Part shown: positions 56,860 to 64,000 of the stretch, in pieces
Numbering within the stretch: the stretch's first letter is position 1
Layout of the letters: each line of letters starts with the position of its first letter
Position numbers and translations under genes: made by a program
Notes under the pieces: generated by a model
What the model saw: the letters and a program-made list of their open reading frames with translations, nothing else
Told to the model about the DNA's origin: nothing
Database searches by the model: none
Assembly (NCBI GenBank): GCA_003285105.1
Contig: CP030158.1
Coordinates: 2,896,664 to 2,960,663, forward strand
From: Roseithermus sacchariphilus
Lineage (GTDB): Bacteria > Bacteroidota > Rhodothermia > Rhodothermales > MEBIC09517
Length of the DNA stretch: 64,000 nt
Direction of reading: 5' to 3'

Positions 56860-58911
56860 TTACCGTTCGGTACGGACCACCCGGAAGCCGATGGTCACAC
56901 TGGCACTACCCGGTCCGTCACGATGGCGATTGGAGGGGCGGACATGGGCCGGCAACTGCGCCCAGCTTCCCCCCCGTAAGCCCCTGTTCGTGCCGGTTAG
57001 AGGACCCTGTGGGTCCTGAATGGACGCTCGGCTATAGGCATCGGCATCGTACCAGTCGGCAACCCACTCCCACACGTTACCGAGCATGTCGTATAGCCCC
57101 CAGGCATTGGGCTCGAGATTGCCGACGGGCGCCGTGTAGGCAAACCCGTCGCTGTGTATCGCATCGGCCCAGGGAAGCCCGAAGGCGCGGAAGTTCCGGT
57201 CCGCATAGTTGGCCACTCTGTGCAGAGCGGCGGGCTGCAGATCGGCGGGCCGCGCATTGGACACACCGCGTACGCTGCCCCGGGCACAGGCGGCGTATTC
57301 CCACTCCGCTTCGGTAGGTAGGCGGTAGGGCGTGCCCTCTTCGAGGCTATTCAGCCACGCAATGAAAGCCTGGGCGTCCATCCAGGAGATACAGACAACG
57401 GGATGTTGGGGCCCCCCGTGGGCGGTGCGCCAGGAAGCCGTGGGTTCCTTGCGAAAAGCAGACCGGCCGGCCTGCCGGGATCGCTTCTCGTCGAACACAT
57501 GGCACCCTCCGGTTCGTTCAGCCGTGGTGCGGTACCCGGTGGCCTCGGCGAAGGCCCTGAACTGGGCGCGTGTCACCTCATGCTGCCCCATGAAGAACCC
57601 CCTGGAGATCGTGACGTCATGCGCCGGGCGCTCGTCTGCTGAGCCCGTATTCGATCCCATGGTGAAATGACCGGGTGGGACATACACGAAGGACATCCCC
57701 GTGAGATTGCGAAACAGGGCGGGCTGCATTTTCAGATGCTCCCGCCAGTATGTCATACGGGTTCGGGCTTTCGCCCGCAGGCTGTCATCCCGCGTCGTGT
57801 CACGAACATCCGTCCCATAGTCGGTCAGAAATCGGTGCCAACTCTCGATCTTGAAAGCCGGCTGGAGTCGGGCGTCCGTGTCGTGTCGTCCGGCCTGTGC
57901 AAAGGCCGAGTCCATCGAGTGGATCCAGGTGGCGCGGGCGTGTTCCTGTTGCCGGCGGAGACGGTACGCCAGAGAGTCGATAGACACCCTGTCGGTGGGG
58001 CGGAGGGGTTGTAGCCGAGCCTCCGGCAGCACGAACACGAAATCGCCCTGGCTGAGAATGGGGTCGATGAGCTTGCCGTACTGGGGGTGTTGCGATTCCC
58101 CGGAATAGGTGATGACCTGATCCTGGAGATACATGCCCAGTTCCAGGCCGGTGACGTATCCGTCGCCGGAGATGTCCGCGGCACCCTCCAGGCCGGTCAC
58201 GAACAGACTGCGGAAGAGGCTCTCGTCCGGGACCTCCTCGTCGGCACTGCCGGAGGTAATGAATTGGCGAACGGGTTGAGAGGTTTTATAGCGGATGGGT
58301 TCGAGCGCCCCGCGGGCCGATGCAAAGATCTTCCCGGCGAAGCAGGCGTCGAAGACGAAGAGGGCATGTTTTGACTGAATACGGCGGGCGAGGCTGGCTA
58401 TCTGATTCATATCCATGGCCCGCGAACGAAAACCGGTGGAATCGAAGTGTGGATTCGGGGCATTCGTAGGAACGATGTAGCCGAGTTCTGCTCCGTAAGC
58501 CTGCCGCATGGTGTAGCCGTGACCGGCGTAATAGAACAGCAGGCGGTTTTCCGGGTGCTGTCCGTGCTGGTCGACGAAGCGGCGGAACGTGTGCTGCAAT
58601 TCGGTGGCGGTCAGGTCCATGGCCACCTCTACGGAAAAGCCGTGGCGCTCGAGAACCTGCTGCACGGCCACGACGTCCCGGCGAACCCCCGGGAGGGAAC
58701 TCCAGCCCGGTCCGTAGGAACTCAGGCCGACGATGAGGGCGTGACTGGAGGCATACAGGCGGAGCGGCGTGCCGTTGCTGGTTTGCACCCAGAGCTCGGA
58801 GTCGGAGGCGGACTGAGCCTGTCCAGGTGGGACTGGCCCGATTTGCAGTGCCAGCCATATCGCGGCCAGGGCCAGCGGGCGGCTTCCGAACGGAAGGGTA
58901 GCCTGGGGCAT
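56860..58911 (-). CDS. Secreted caspase-like (C14) protein fused to a SUMF1/FGE-sulfatase domain
   Basis: A 683-residue protein with an N-terminal signal peptide (hydrophobic about 10-28, ending AQS). The caspase-fold domain (about 50-300) has a complete dyad: H131 in LLFYYAGHGYTM and C190 in ALFVFDACFAGKIF. A linker with charged helices covers about 300-400. The C-terminal SUMF1-like domain (about 408-683) opens FVYVPPGHFTMGSNTG, continues FFMGQHEVTRAQFRAF and LPTEAEWEYAAC, and ends NRGLRGGSWA...GFRVVR. The copper-binding Cys pair of true FGE was not identified with certainty, so the domain may be structural or ligand-binding. It is the second gene of an operon after the FecR-like gene (12-base gap). 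Confidence 0.85.
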   Translation of the reverse strand: MPQATLPFGSRPLALAAIWLALQIGPVPPGQAQSASDSELWVQTSNGTPLRLYASSHALIVGLSSYGPGWSSLPGVRRDVVAVQQVLERHGFSVEVAMDLTATELQHTFRRFVDQHGQHPENRLLFYYAGHGYTMRQAYGAELGYIVPTNAPNPHFDSTGFRSRAMDMNQIASLARRIQSKHALFVFDACFAGKIFASARGALEPIRYKTSQPVRQFITSGSADEEVPDESLFRSLFVTGLEGAADISGDGYVTGLELGMYLQDQVITYSGESQHPQYGKLIDPILSQGDFVFVLPEARLQPLRPTDRVSIDSLAYRLRRQQEHARATWIHSMDSAFAQAGRHDTDARLQPAFKIESWHRFLTDYGTDVRDTTRDDSLRAKARTRMTYWREHLKMQPALFRNLTGMSFVYVPPGHFTMGSNTGSADERPAHDVTISRGFFMGQHEVTRAQFRAFAEATGYRTTAERTGGCHVFDEKRSRQAGRSAFRKEPTASWRTAHGGPQHPVVCISWMDAQAFIAWLNSLEEGTPYRLPTEAEWEYAACARGSVRGVSNARPADLQPAALHRVANYADRNFRAFGLPWADAIHSDGFAYTAPVGNLEPNAWGLYDMLGNVWEWVADWYDADAYSRASIQDPQGPLTGTNRGLRGGSWAQLPAHVRPSNRHRDGPGSASVTIGFRVVRTER

Positions 58912-58923
58912 GGGTAGCGGGAG

Positions 58924-59853
58924 TCAGGGCCAGCGAATGAGTTGCGAGAGGCCGGCCAGATCGAGGATGTGATTCCGCCAGGCTGGCAAGCTCGTGTACG
59001 CGGGATCACGCCGTTCCACCTCCTCCAGAATGAGCAGGGCGTCCGTATAGTAGTGTTTTCGAGCCAGGAAGACGGCAAATTGAAGCCGTGGAAGGACATG
59101 GTCCGGGCCGTCCATCAGGCGGTGTTCCAGCGTTCTCAGGATCTCTGCCTCGGTATCCGTTGCGACCCGAAAGCAGCTATGGTCGGCCGGGGATCGGTCG
59201 GGATCTTGCCGGACCTGCACCCAGTAGCGTTGCCCCGGTGTGAGGGTTGCTGCGCGGGTCTGGGCGAAGGTAAGCGCCGTGTCCGTGGCGGTTGAGACCT
59301 GTGCCAGGAGGGCGCCGTCCAGTTGACAGGTTACCGGGGAGTAGTCTACATAGAGTTGCAGGTGATAGGAGGGGGCTCCGGGCCATGGGCGCAACCACTT
59401 GAAGGCGGGCTCACGAGTCAGCACGAGGCCTTCCCGGGGATAATAGAGGCGCAGGGGACGATCGGCTCCGCGGGTGAGCCCGGTGGGCTGAGGGGGAGGG
59501 CGATCGAATAACCATGCCAGCGTAGAGTCTATCCCGAGCGGCGCGCCCGATTGTGGTCCGTCGCCCACGCCCACGAGGCTACCGGGGCCGAGCAAGACGA
59601 GCGATCCGTCTCGATAGAGGAGCCGGGCGGTGGCATTACCTTCCGTGCGGATGGAGTCGGATCGGGCAAGTGCATAGTGCGTGGTCAGAGGGACCCATCG
59701 CTCCGGCTCTGATCCGTCGGGAACGGCTTTCTTGATAGAGACGGGACCGGCGAAGTGCACCACCCAGGCCTGGGTCGGAGGGGTCGGCTGAGAGCGAAGG
59801 TGCAATGGAGGAGGTAGCAGGGCCAGGCTGAGGGAGAGCAGTAGATGCTTCAT
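58924..59853 (-). CDS. Secreted FecR-like/TPR-tailed protein, partner of the caspase-SUMF1 protein
   Basis: A 309-residue protein with a signal peptide (MKHLLLSLSLALLPPPLHLRSQ). The N-terminal domain resembles FecR: VVHFAGPVSIKKA, then ALARSDSIRTEGNATARLLYRDGSLVLLGPGSLV (the GDxIxT...A.L.F.DGS pattern). The middle has an Fn3-like region (PAFKWLRPWPGAPSYHLQLYVD). The last 70 residues are helical (ARKHYYTDALLILEEVERRDPAY, TPR-like). It starts the leftward operon with the caspase-SUMF1 gene. FecR-domain proteins sense periplasmic or cell-wall structures; here it may feed the caspase-like protein. Confidence 0.6.
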   Translation of the reverse strand: MKHLLLSLSLALLPPPLHLRSQPTPPTQAWVVHFAGPVSIKKAVPDGSEPERWVPLTTHYALARSDSIRTEGNATARLLYRDGSLVLLGPGSLVGVGDGPQSGAPLGIDSTLAWLFDRPPPQPTGLTRGADRPLRLYYPREGLVLTREPAFKWLRPWPGAPSYHLQLYVDYSPVTCQLDGALLAQVSTATDTALTFAQTRAATLTPGQRYWVQVRQDPDRSPADHSCFRVATDTEAEILRTLEHRLMDGPDHVLPRLQFAVFLARKHYYTDALLILEEVERRDPAYTSLPAWRNHILDLAGLSQLIRWP

Positions 59854-59960
59854 GCCGGGTATTCAGGTATATCAGGGCATGGTACCCTGGTTAGGGCCTG
59901 GGTGGCCAAATCAAATCAAAGCAGCCGGGTGCAGCATAGCGGATGGATCTGTTGTCAGAT

Positions 59961-59978
59961 ATGGCGTGATCTCGCCAT
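59961..59978. promoter_or_regulatory. 18-bp palindrome in the divergent region between FecR-like and propeller-regulator genes
   Basis: ATGGCG-TGATCT-CGCCAT, two perfect 6-bp arms with a 6-base spacer, in the middle of the 234-base region between divergent starts. A candidate operator shared by the two arms; the AraC-type protein encoded to the right is the nearest possible binder. Confidence 0.35.
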
Positions 59979-60087
59979 TTTCCCCGTGGATTCAGGTGCG
60001 TATGTACTGGCACGGCCCATGGTGCCTCAGGGCATACCACCCCAGGGCTGCCTGCGGGGATCACCCCGGCGTTTGATCTGAGAGCCC

Positions 60088-63033
60088 ATGGAAGCGGAAG
60101 GTGCCCGACATACGGTGTGGACGGCAGGCCGTATCATGACCTTTCCGGCTTCCTCAAAGGGAAGGGCGGACAGGGGGCGTCGCCGTGCTGTCCCGTCCAT
60201 GGGGCTGGTAGGGCTGCTCTGGTTGTGCGGGTGCGTCGGTATGAGCGGTGCGTTCCAGTCCGCGCTGGGGCAGCCTGTGGAACTGGGGATGCAGGCCATA
60301 GACCTCGGGGCACCCCTGTCGCCAGAGGCTATCCGCTTCCTGCACGGAGACCGCCGCGGGCCGCTGTGGATCGGCACGACGCAAGGTATCTATCGTTACG
60401 ATGGGTTTGATCTGGTGACCATACCGGCCCTGCACCAAGTAGCGGCGGGCCTGGAGGCGGAGGTTCGTCCTGAGATCACGTTGATGACGGAAGGGCGGAG
60501 CAGGCAACTCTGGATTGGTACGGGAGACGGTGTGTATGGCTATGATCCGGAGAAGGAACGTCTCCGGGTTCTCGGGCGGGGCGATCCGTTGCTCGGATCA
60601 GCCAGCCGCCTCTGTGAGGATCCAGGCGGCCGCCTCTGGGTCATTGCCGGCTCGGGGCTTCACCGGGTCGACCCGTCCGAGGATGTCCTCAAAACATACC
60701 AACTGCTGGTAGAGGATGTGCAATATCTGAACCTGGGGGGGCAGCTATCCTGTTCCATCGGTGTCGATGGGACCTTCTGGATGAGTGGAACACGAGGCCT
60801 GTATCGCGCCGTGGACGATTCCATGGAGCACATGGTGCCTACGACGCACTCGGGCCGCATTCCTCCGGCCTCAGTAGCCGCGGGGGACGTCCTGCCTCTG
60901 CATATTGACGTGCAGGGGCAGGTGTGGAGCAGCACGCAAGGGGAGGTCCTGCGCTGGAATCCTCACGAAGAGACGCTGGCCGTCTTTGCGGACAGGCCGG
61001 CAGAAGTGTTGTACGAGGATCGGGGAGGACGAATGTGGGCCGGATTTGCCGGGGGGGCCGAATGTCTGACAGCCTCAGCCGGTGTCACGCCTTGCCCGGG
61101 GAGCATGCCCGCTCCGAGGGAGGTCGTGGTGGCCATGGAGGACGGGCCACAAGGGCTTATGTGGATCGGTACCCGAAGCGCCGTTCATCTGATCGAGCCT
61201 TCAACGGGGCGGGTCCACGGCTACGCCGCCTTGCCCGACGGTCCCGATGAGGGTCGTCGGCGATCTCCCGCCTACTTCGGGGATGCCCGGGGGCACCTGT
61301 GGATCCTGGGCTTGGACAGCCTCTACAGCGTCTCCAAGCAGCTCTTCGAACCGGTCGGTTCTGCCATGCCCCCCTATGGCGGGGCACCATGGACGCGGAC
61401 GCTGCTGGTCGACGGCCGCGGAACGCTGTGGGCCGGTATGATCGGAGGGGTGGGGTGGTGGGACGCCCGTTCGGGCAGCTTCCGAGAGGTGGCGCTCGAC
61501 GGAGGGCCGCATCAGCGGGTCCGTGTCCTCTATGAGGACCGGCAGGGTGTCCTGTGGGTAGGGACCGATCGGGACCTGCTGCGGATGGATCCCTTTCGTC
61601 GACGTGCGGAGCGGTTCCTGGATCCAACCGATTCACCCGAGCATGGGTGGGGTATCACGGCTATCCTGCAGGATGGGCAGGACACGCTCTGGATTGGGAC
61701 GTACCACGGCCTGTACCGGTTGGAGGCCGGACGTGGTGCGATGCGGCGCCAGGTACTCGCTTTGCCTTCCGGTGTGCGCCCTGCCGCTTCTGTCTGGAGC
61801 CTCCTTGGGGCGGGGGGCGGGGAGATCTGGGTGGGGACGGGGGCTGGCCTGTGCCGCCTGGACGTTCGCTCTGGGGCCTGTACGGCATGGTCCCTGGCAG
61901 ACCGGGCCGTTCTGGTGCTCTACCGGGATCGTCAGGACCAACTCTGGGCCGGTACGGATCAGGGCCTGTTGCGATGGAACAAGGGGCGAGAGGTCTTTGA
62001 ACCCTTTGCCCTGCATCTGCCCGGAGACCAGCCGTTACGGATCCTGTCCTTGTTTGAAGATACCGAAACACGGTTCTGGCTTGGAACCAACCGGGGATTG
62101 TTCAGCCTGGATCGCATTTCCGGTCAGGTTCTGAAGTACTCGATGGGGGAAGGGGGGCTTGGCGAGACGATCCTCGCGCTGGCACAGGGCCCTCGGCAGC
62201 AACTCTGGGCTGCCATCCACAAAGGCGGGTTGGTGCGTATGCGTGCCGGGCCTGGGCCGGATCCGCTCCCGCTCCTCCGTCTCGACGTAAGCCCGCCTGG
62301 GCGGTCACCGGGGCAAGCGCCGGCCTCTAGAGCCGGGCCCTCTCGCACCGATGTGAGGGCGTCCTATGCCGTGCACGCCCTGGAGGGCTCACCCTCCGCT
62401 CCCGTAGCGTATCAACTGGACGGGTTCTCAAAGGACTGGCAGTATGGAGCCGCTCGGCAGGACGTTTTCTATCCTCGTGTGCCGCCGGGACGTTATCACT
62501 TCCGTGTCCGGGCTGCAGATCGCATGGGGAGATGGCGGGAATCCTCTGTGGAGGTGCGAGTGCCGCGACCCTGGTGGATGCAATGGTGGTTCGTAGCGGC
62601 GGTCGTGGTTGGGATCCTCGCCGCAGTTACCGGAGGGAGGCACGTCCTGCGGAAAATGGACCGGCGAGTCCTCGTTCCGGGGCCACGGGCCATCCGGGTG
62701 CCGGCGGCCGAGGAACGCTTCTGGACCGAGGCAACGCGCATCGTGGAGGCGCACATGGCTGATGAAACGTTCGGAGCCAGGGAGTTGGCGGAGGCTCTGG
62801 CGCTTTCTCCACGGCAACTGCGTAGCCGGTTCCAGCCCTTCGGCATCACCCCCACACGCTTCATTCGGAACATTCGCCTCGAGCGAGCGGCTTCGCTCCT
62901 GGAACAACGTTACGGTACCATTGCCGAGGTGGCCGATGCCGTCGGGTTCAAACACGTCACCTACTTTACCCGCTGCTTCCGCCAGGCCTATGGTGTGCCG
63001 CCTTCTGCATACCGTACACAACACCGTGGTTGA
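60088..63033 (+). CDS. Membrane-spanning sensor: two-component-type beta-propeller + Y_Y_Y + TM + AraC HTH, no kinase
   Basis: Up to 981 residues; ATGs at 60136 and 60199 are alternative starts nearer the signal sequence (LVGLLWLCGC). The periplasmic part (about 60-755) consists of repeated propeller blades with the reg-prop W-I/V-G motif (GPLWIGTTQGIYRYDG; LWIGTGDGVYGYDP; VLWVGTDRDLLRMDP; LWIGTYHGLYRLE; IWVGTGAGLCRLD; LWAGTDQGLLRWN). A Y_Y_Y domain follows (about 760-827, VAYQLDGFSKDWQYG), one TM (about 828-852), then directly a complete AraC-type double HTH (about 878-978: ELAEALALSPRQLRSRF and IAEVADAVGFKHVTYFTRCFRQAYG). Hybrid two-component sensors of Bacteroidota place a histidine kinase and receiver between TM and HTH; both are absent here, so it looks like a one-component transmembrane regulator. 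It is divergent from the FecR/caspase operon, its likely target. Confidence 0.88.
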   Translation: MEAEGARHTVWTAGRIMTFPASSKGRADRGRRRAVPSMGLVGLLWLCGCVGMSGAFQSALGQPVELGMQAIDLGAPLSPEAIRFLHGDRRGPLWIGTTQGIYRYDGFDLVTIPALHQVAAGLEAEVRPEITLMTEGRSRQLWIGTGDGVYGYDPEKERLRVLGRGDPLLGSASRLCEDPGGRLWVIAGSGLHRVDPSEDVLKTYQLLVEDVQYLNLGGQLSCSIGVDGTFWMSGTRGLYRAVDDSMEHMVPTTHSGRIPPASVAAGDVLPLHIDVQGQVWSSTQGEVLRWNPHEETLAVFADRPAEVLYEDRGGRMWAGFAGGAECLTASAGVTPCPGSMPAPREVVVAMEDGPQGLMWIGTRSAVHLIEPSTGRVHGYAALPDGPDEGRRRSPAYFGDARGHLWILGLDSLYSVSKQLFEPVGSAMPPYGGAPWTRTLLVDGRGTLWAGMIGGVGWWDARSGSFREVALDGGPHQRVRVLYEDRQGVLWVGTDRDLLRMDPFRRRAERFLDPTDSPEHGWGITAILQDGQDTLWIGTYHGLYRLEAGRGAMRRQVLALPSGVRPAASVWSLLGAGGGEIWVGTGAGLCRLDVRSGACTAWSLADRAVLVLYRDRQDQLWAGTDQGLLRWNKGREVFEPFALHLPGDQPLRILSLFEDTETRFWLGTNRGLFSLDRISGQVLKYSMGEGGLGETILALAQGPRQQLWAAIHKGGLVRMRAGPGPDPLPLLRLDVSPPGRSPGQAPASRAGPSRTDVRASYAVHALEGSPSAPVAYQLDGFSKDWQYGAARQDVFYPRVPPGRYHFRVRAADRMGRWRESSVEVRVPRPWWMQWWFVAAVVVGILAAVTGGRHVLRKMDRRVLVPGPRAIRVPAAEERFWTEATRIVEAHMADETFGARELAEALALSPRQLRSRFQPFGITPTRFIRNIRLERAASLLEQRYGTIAEVADAVGFKHVTYFTRCFRQAYGVPPSAYRTQHRG

Positions 63034-63632
63034 CCAGGCACCGTGGTTGACCAGGGGCGGTGCGTCGGGACACTCCCTTCTCTGTCATGGCGGTCGCGTC
63101 GTTCCCGCCGTGGCCTGAGGCTGCTTCATTCGTCTTGCACACGAACGACATTTCCCTGAACGAAACGACACAGGGCGCGCTGTGCAGGCTAAGGTAGGCT
63201 CGTTTCTAACGGGTAGATCGTCGCAAGGGGTTTTATCGACTACGGCACCAGACCCCATGTGCCACATGCCGGTAAGGAGGCCTCTCATGCTGGTGATGGG
63301 ATCGGGTGCTGTGCCGCTGCGGCGGTAGGTTTCGATATACCCTAACCAGTTCGAGGTTATGCCATGGACGCCCAACGCATGTCCCTGCCCATCGTCGGTT
63401 CCACAAACCGGGAGCCCGCCCATCCGCTGATGATCGCTCGCTGGGGAAGTGAGCGGCGCATCGATGCCGACGAGTGCATCGGGTGCGAACTCACCTACCC
63501 GCCGCGATGCGATGTGACGCAGGTCGAGGGGGTGATGGGTCGCGCCTGAGAGCAGCACCCGCACGTGTGGTTCGTTCACCGGCCAGCCCGTGGCGCCTCG
63601 TGCGTTGCGGGCTGGCGCATTCCGATACATGC
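63034..63632. other. ~600-bp region without a firm gene; small ORFs only
   Basis: Two small candidates are visible. A strong AAGGAGG at 63273-63279 precedes an ATG at 63288 that encodes only 12 residues (MLVMGSGAVPLRR). A 61-codon ORF at 63364-63549 encodes a peptide with three Cys near its end (DADECIGCELTYPPRCD) but lacks a purine-rich leader. Either could be a leader or precursor peptide for the following gene; neither is supported well enough to call as a gene. A minus-strand frame across 63085-63630 looks like a shadow. Confidence 0.4.
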
Positions 63633-64000
63633 ATGGCTATGGCAGAGATCCAATATACCCTGCATCCACGGTATGGTGAGCCAGTTTGTCCGCAACCCGA
63701 TACCGTCGTGCTGCATCATGGCTCCAGCTTCGAAGTGTGGGAGCATGCCACGCTGCCCCGTCTTCTTTCGGTCCTGTGGCGGAGGGCACTCAGCATGAGC
63801 GAGCTTGCGTCTTGCATGGCGCCTGTGCCGATGGGGGTGGTGCAAGCCCTGCTGGATGCCCTGGTTGAGCAGCAATACGTCGTAGCCCTTCGAGAGGAGG
63901 TCACGGACCAGGTGATGGAACTGTCCTCGGCGTTCCAGTTGACGCCGGAGGCGGTGTCACGGCGGCTTCAGGAAGAACGCATCGCCGTCTGGACCCGCGG
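63633..64000 (+). CDS. N-terminal fragment resembling ThiF/TOMM leader-peptide-binding protein (runs off window)
   Basis: The frame is open from at least 63543 to the window end; the ATG at 63633 or 63639 is the likely start. The visible ~122 residues have a beta-rich opening (IQYTLHPRYGEPVCPQPDTVVLHHGSS), then winged-helix-like helices (LSMSELASCMAPVPMGVVQALLDALVEQQYVVAL), and finish FQLTPEAVSRRLQEERIAVWTR. The winged helix plus an R-L-x-x-x-R-hydrophobic strand leading into a Rossmann fold is how ThiF-like azoline-RiPP (TOMM) leader-binding proteins begin. The adenylation region lies beyond the window, so the assignment is tentative. Sequence to the right would settle it. Confidence 0.35.
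   Translation, partial: MAMAEIQYTLHPRYGEPVCPQPDTVVLHHGSSFEVWEHATLPRLLSVLWRRALSMSELASCMAPVPMGVVQALLDALVEQQYVVALREEVTDQVMELSSAFQLTPEAVSRRLQEERIAVWTR

Noticed and set aside
63085-63630. 181-codon minus-strand frame near the right edge
   Set aside because: No recognisable motif, and the codon pattern does not resemble neighbouring genes.

Overview
The window is GC-rich chromosomal DNA (roughly two-thirds G+C by eye) with dense, mostly short-spaced genes. A TonB-dependent receptor with a carboxypeptidase-like N-terminal domain, a sensor-propeller/Y_Y_Y regulator, an SDR-type mannonate oxidoreductase, a PPi-type phosphofructokinase and a FAD/NapH-like fusion together suggest the Bacteroidota/Rhodothermota side of the tree. 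A Rhodothermales-like organism is my best guess; this is inference, as no rRNA or ribosomal-protein marker is present.

Layout. 1-7.5 kb: the end of a TorD-type chaperone, a small membrane methyltransferase, then a leftward run of persulfide-dioxygenase-like MBL-rhodanese protein, SulP transporter, carbonic-anhydrase-like protein and a second SulP transporter. 7.5-13 kb: a 650-bp non-coding stretch, coiled-coil membrane proteins, a K+ channel with two RCK modules, a CPBP protease and a zinc alcohol dehydrogenase. 13-23.8 kb: metal handling (Nramp-like transporter, PepSY membrane protein, TonB siderophore receptor) and a MacB-type ABC export operon. 24-27 kb: a TctC-TctB-TctA tricarboxylate-type transporter. 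27-31 kb: a duplicated-domain secreted protein, a small outer-membrane protein, a CBS protein, and an alcohol dehydrogenase flanked by heptanucleotide repeats.

31-37.8 kb is an accessory island. A complete 1,038-bp IS630-family element sits 4 bp upstream of the start of an AT-rich ParA-like ATPase gene. That gene is followed by a gene with PD-(D/E)xK-nuclease-like features, a truncated IS110 transposase, and two genes (APH-family kinase, tyrosine phosphatase) embedded among repeats that look like integron cassette recombination sites. No integrase is present, so this would be a CALIN-type cluster. 37.8-45.5 kb holds regulators and small enzymes (Crp/Fnr, 3-hydroxyisobutyrate-dehydrogenase-like, SDR with divergent AraC, RibD-type reductase, DinB, nucleoside hydrolase).

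45.5-53.2 kb is a coherent sugar-acid locus. A Gfo/Idh/MocA oxidoreductase is divergent from mannonate-oxidoreductase-like SDR, HAD phosphatase, LarA-family nickel racemase/epimerase, 6-phosphogluconate dehydrogenase and PPi-type phosphofructokinase, with a 26-bp perfect LacI/cre-like palindrome between the two arms. tRNA-Phe and NAD kinase follow, then a 777-residue FAD-NapH-ferredoxin fusion. The last 8 kb contains a caspase-SUMF1 protein with a FecR-like/TPR partner, opposite a membrane-spanning propeller-AraC regulator that has no kinase or receiver domain. The window ends inside a gene resembling the N-terminus of a ThiF/TOMM leader-binding protein.

The best candidates for something undescribed are the ParA/nuclease-like pair behind the IS, the cassette-like island, the SulP/carbonic-anhydrase-like operon, the LarA sugar-acid locus and the caspase-SUMF1/FecR/propeller-regulator cluster.
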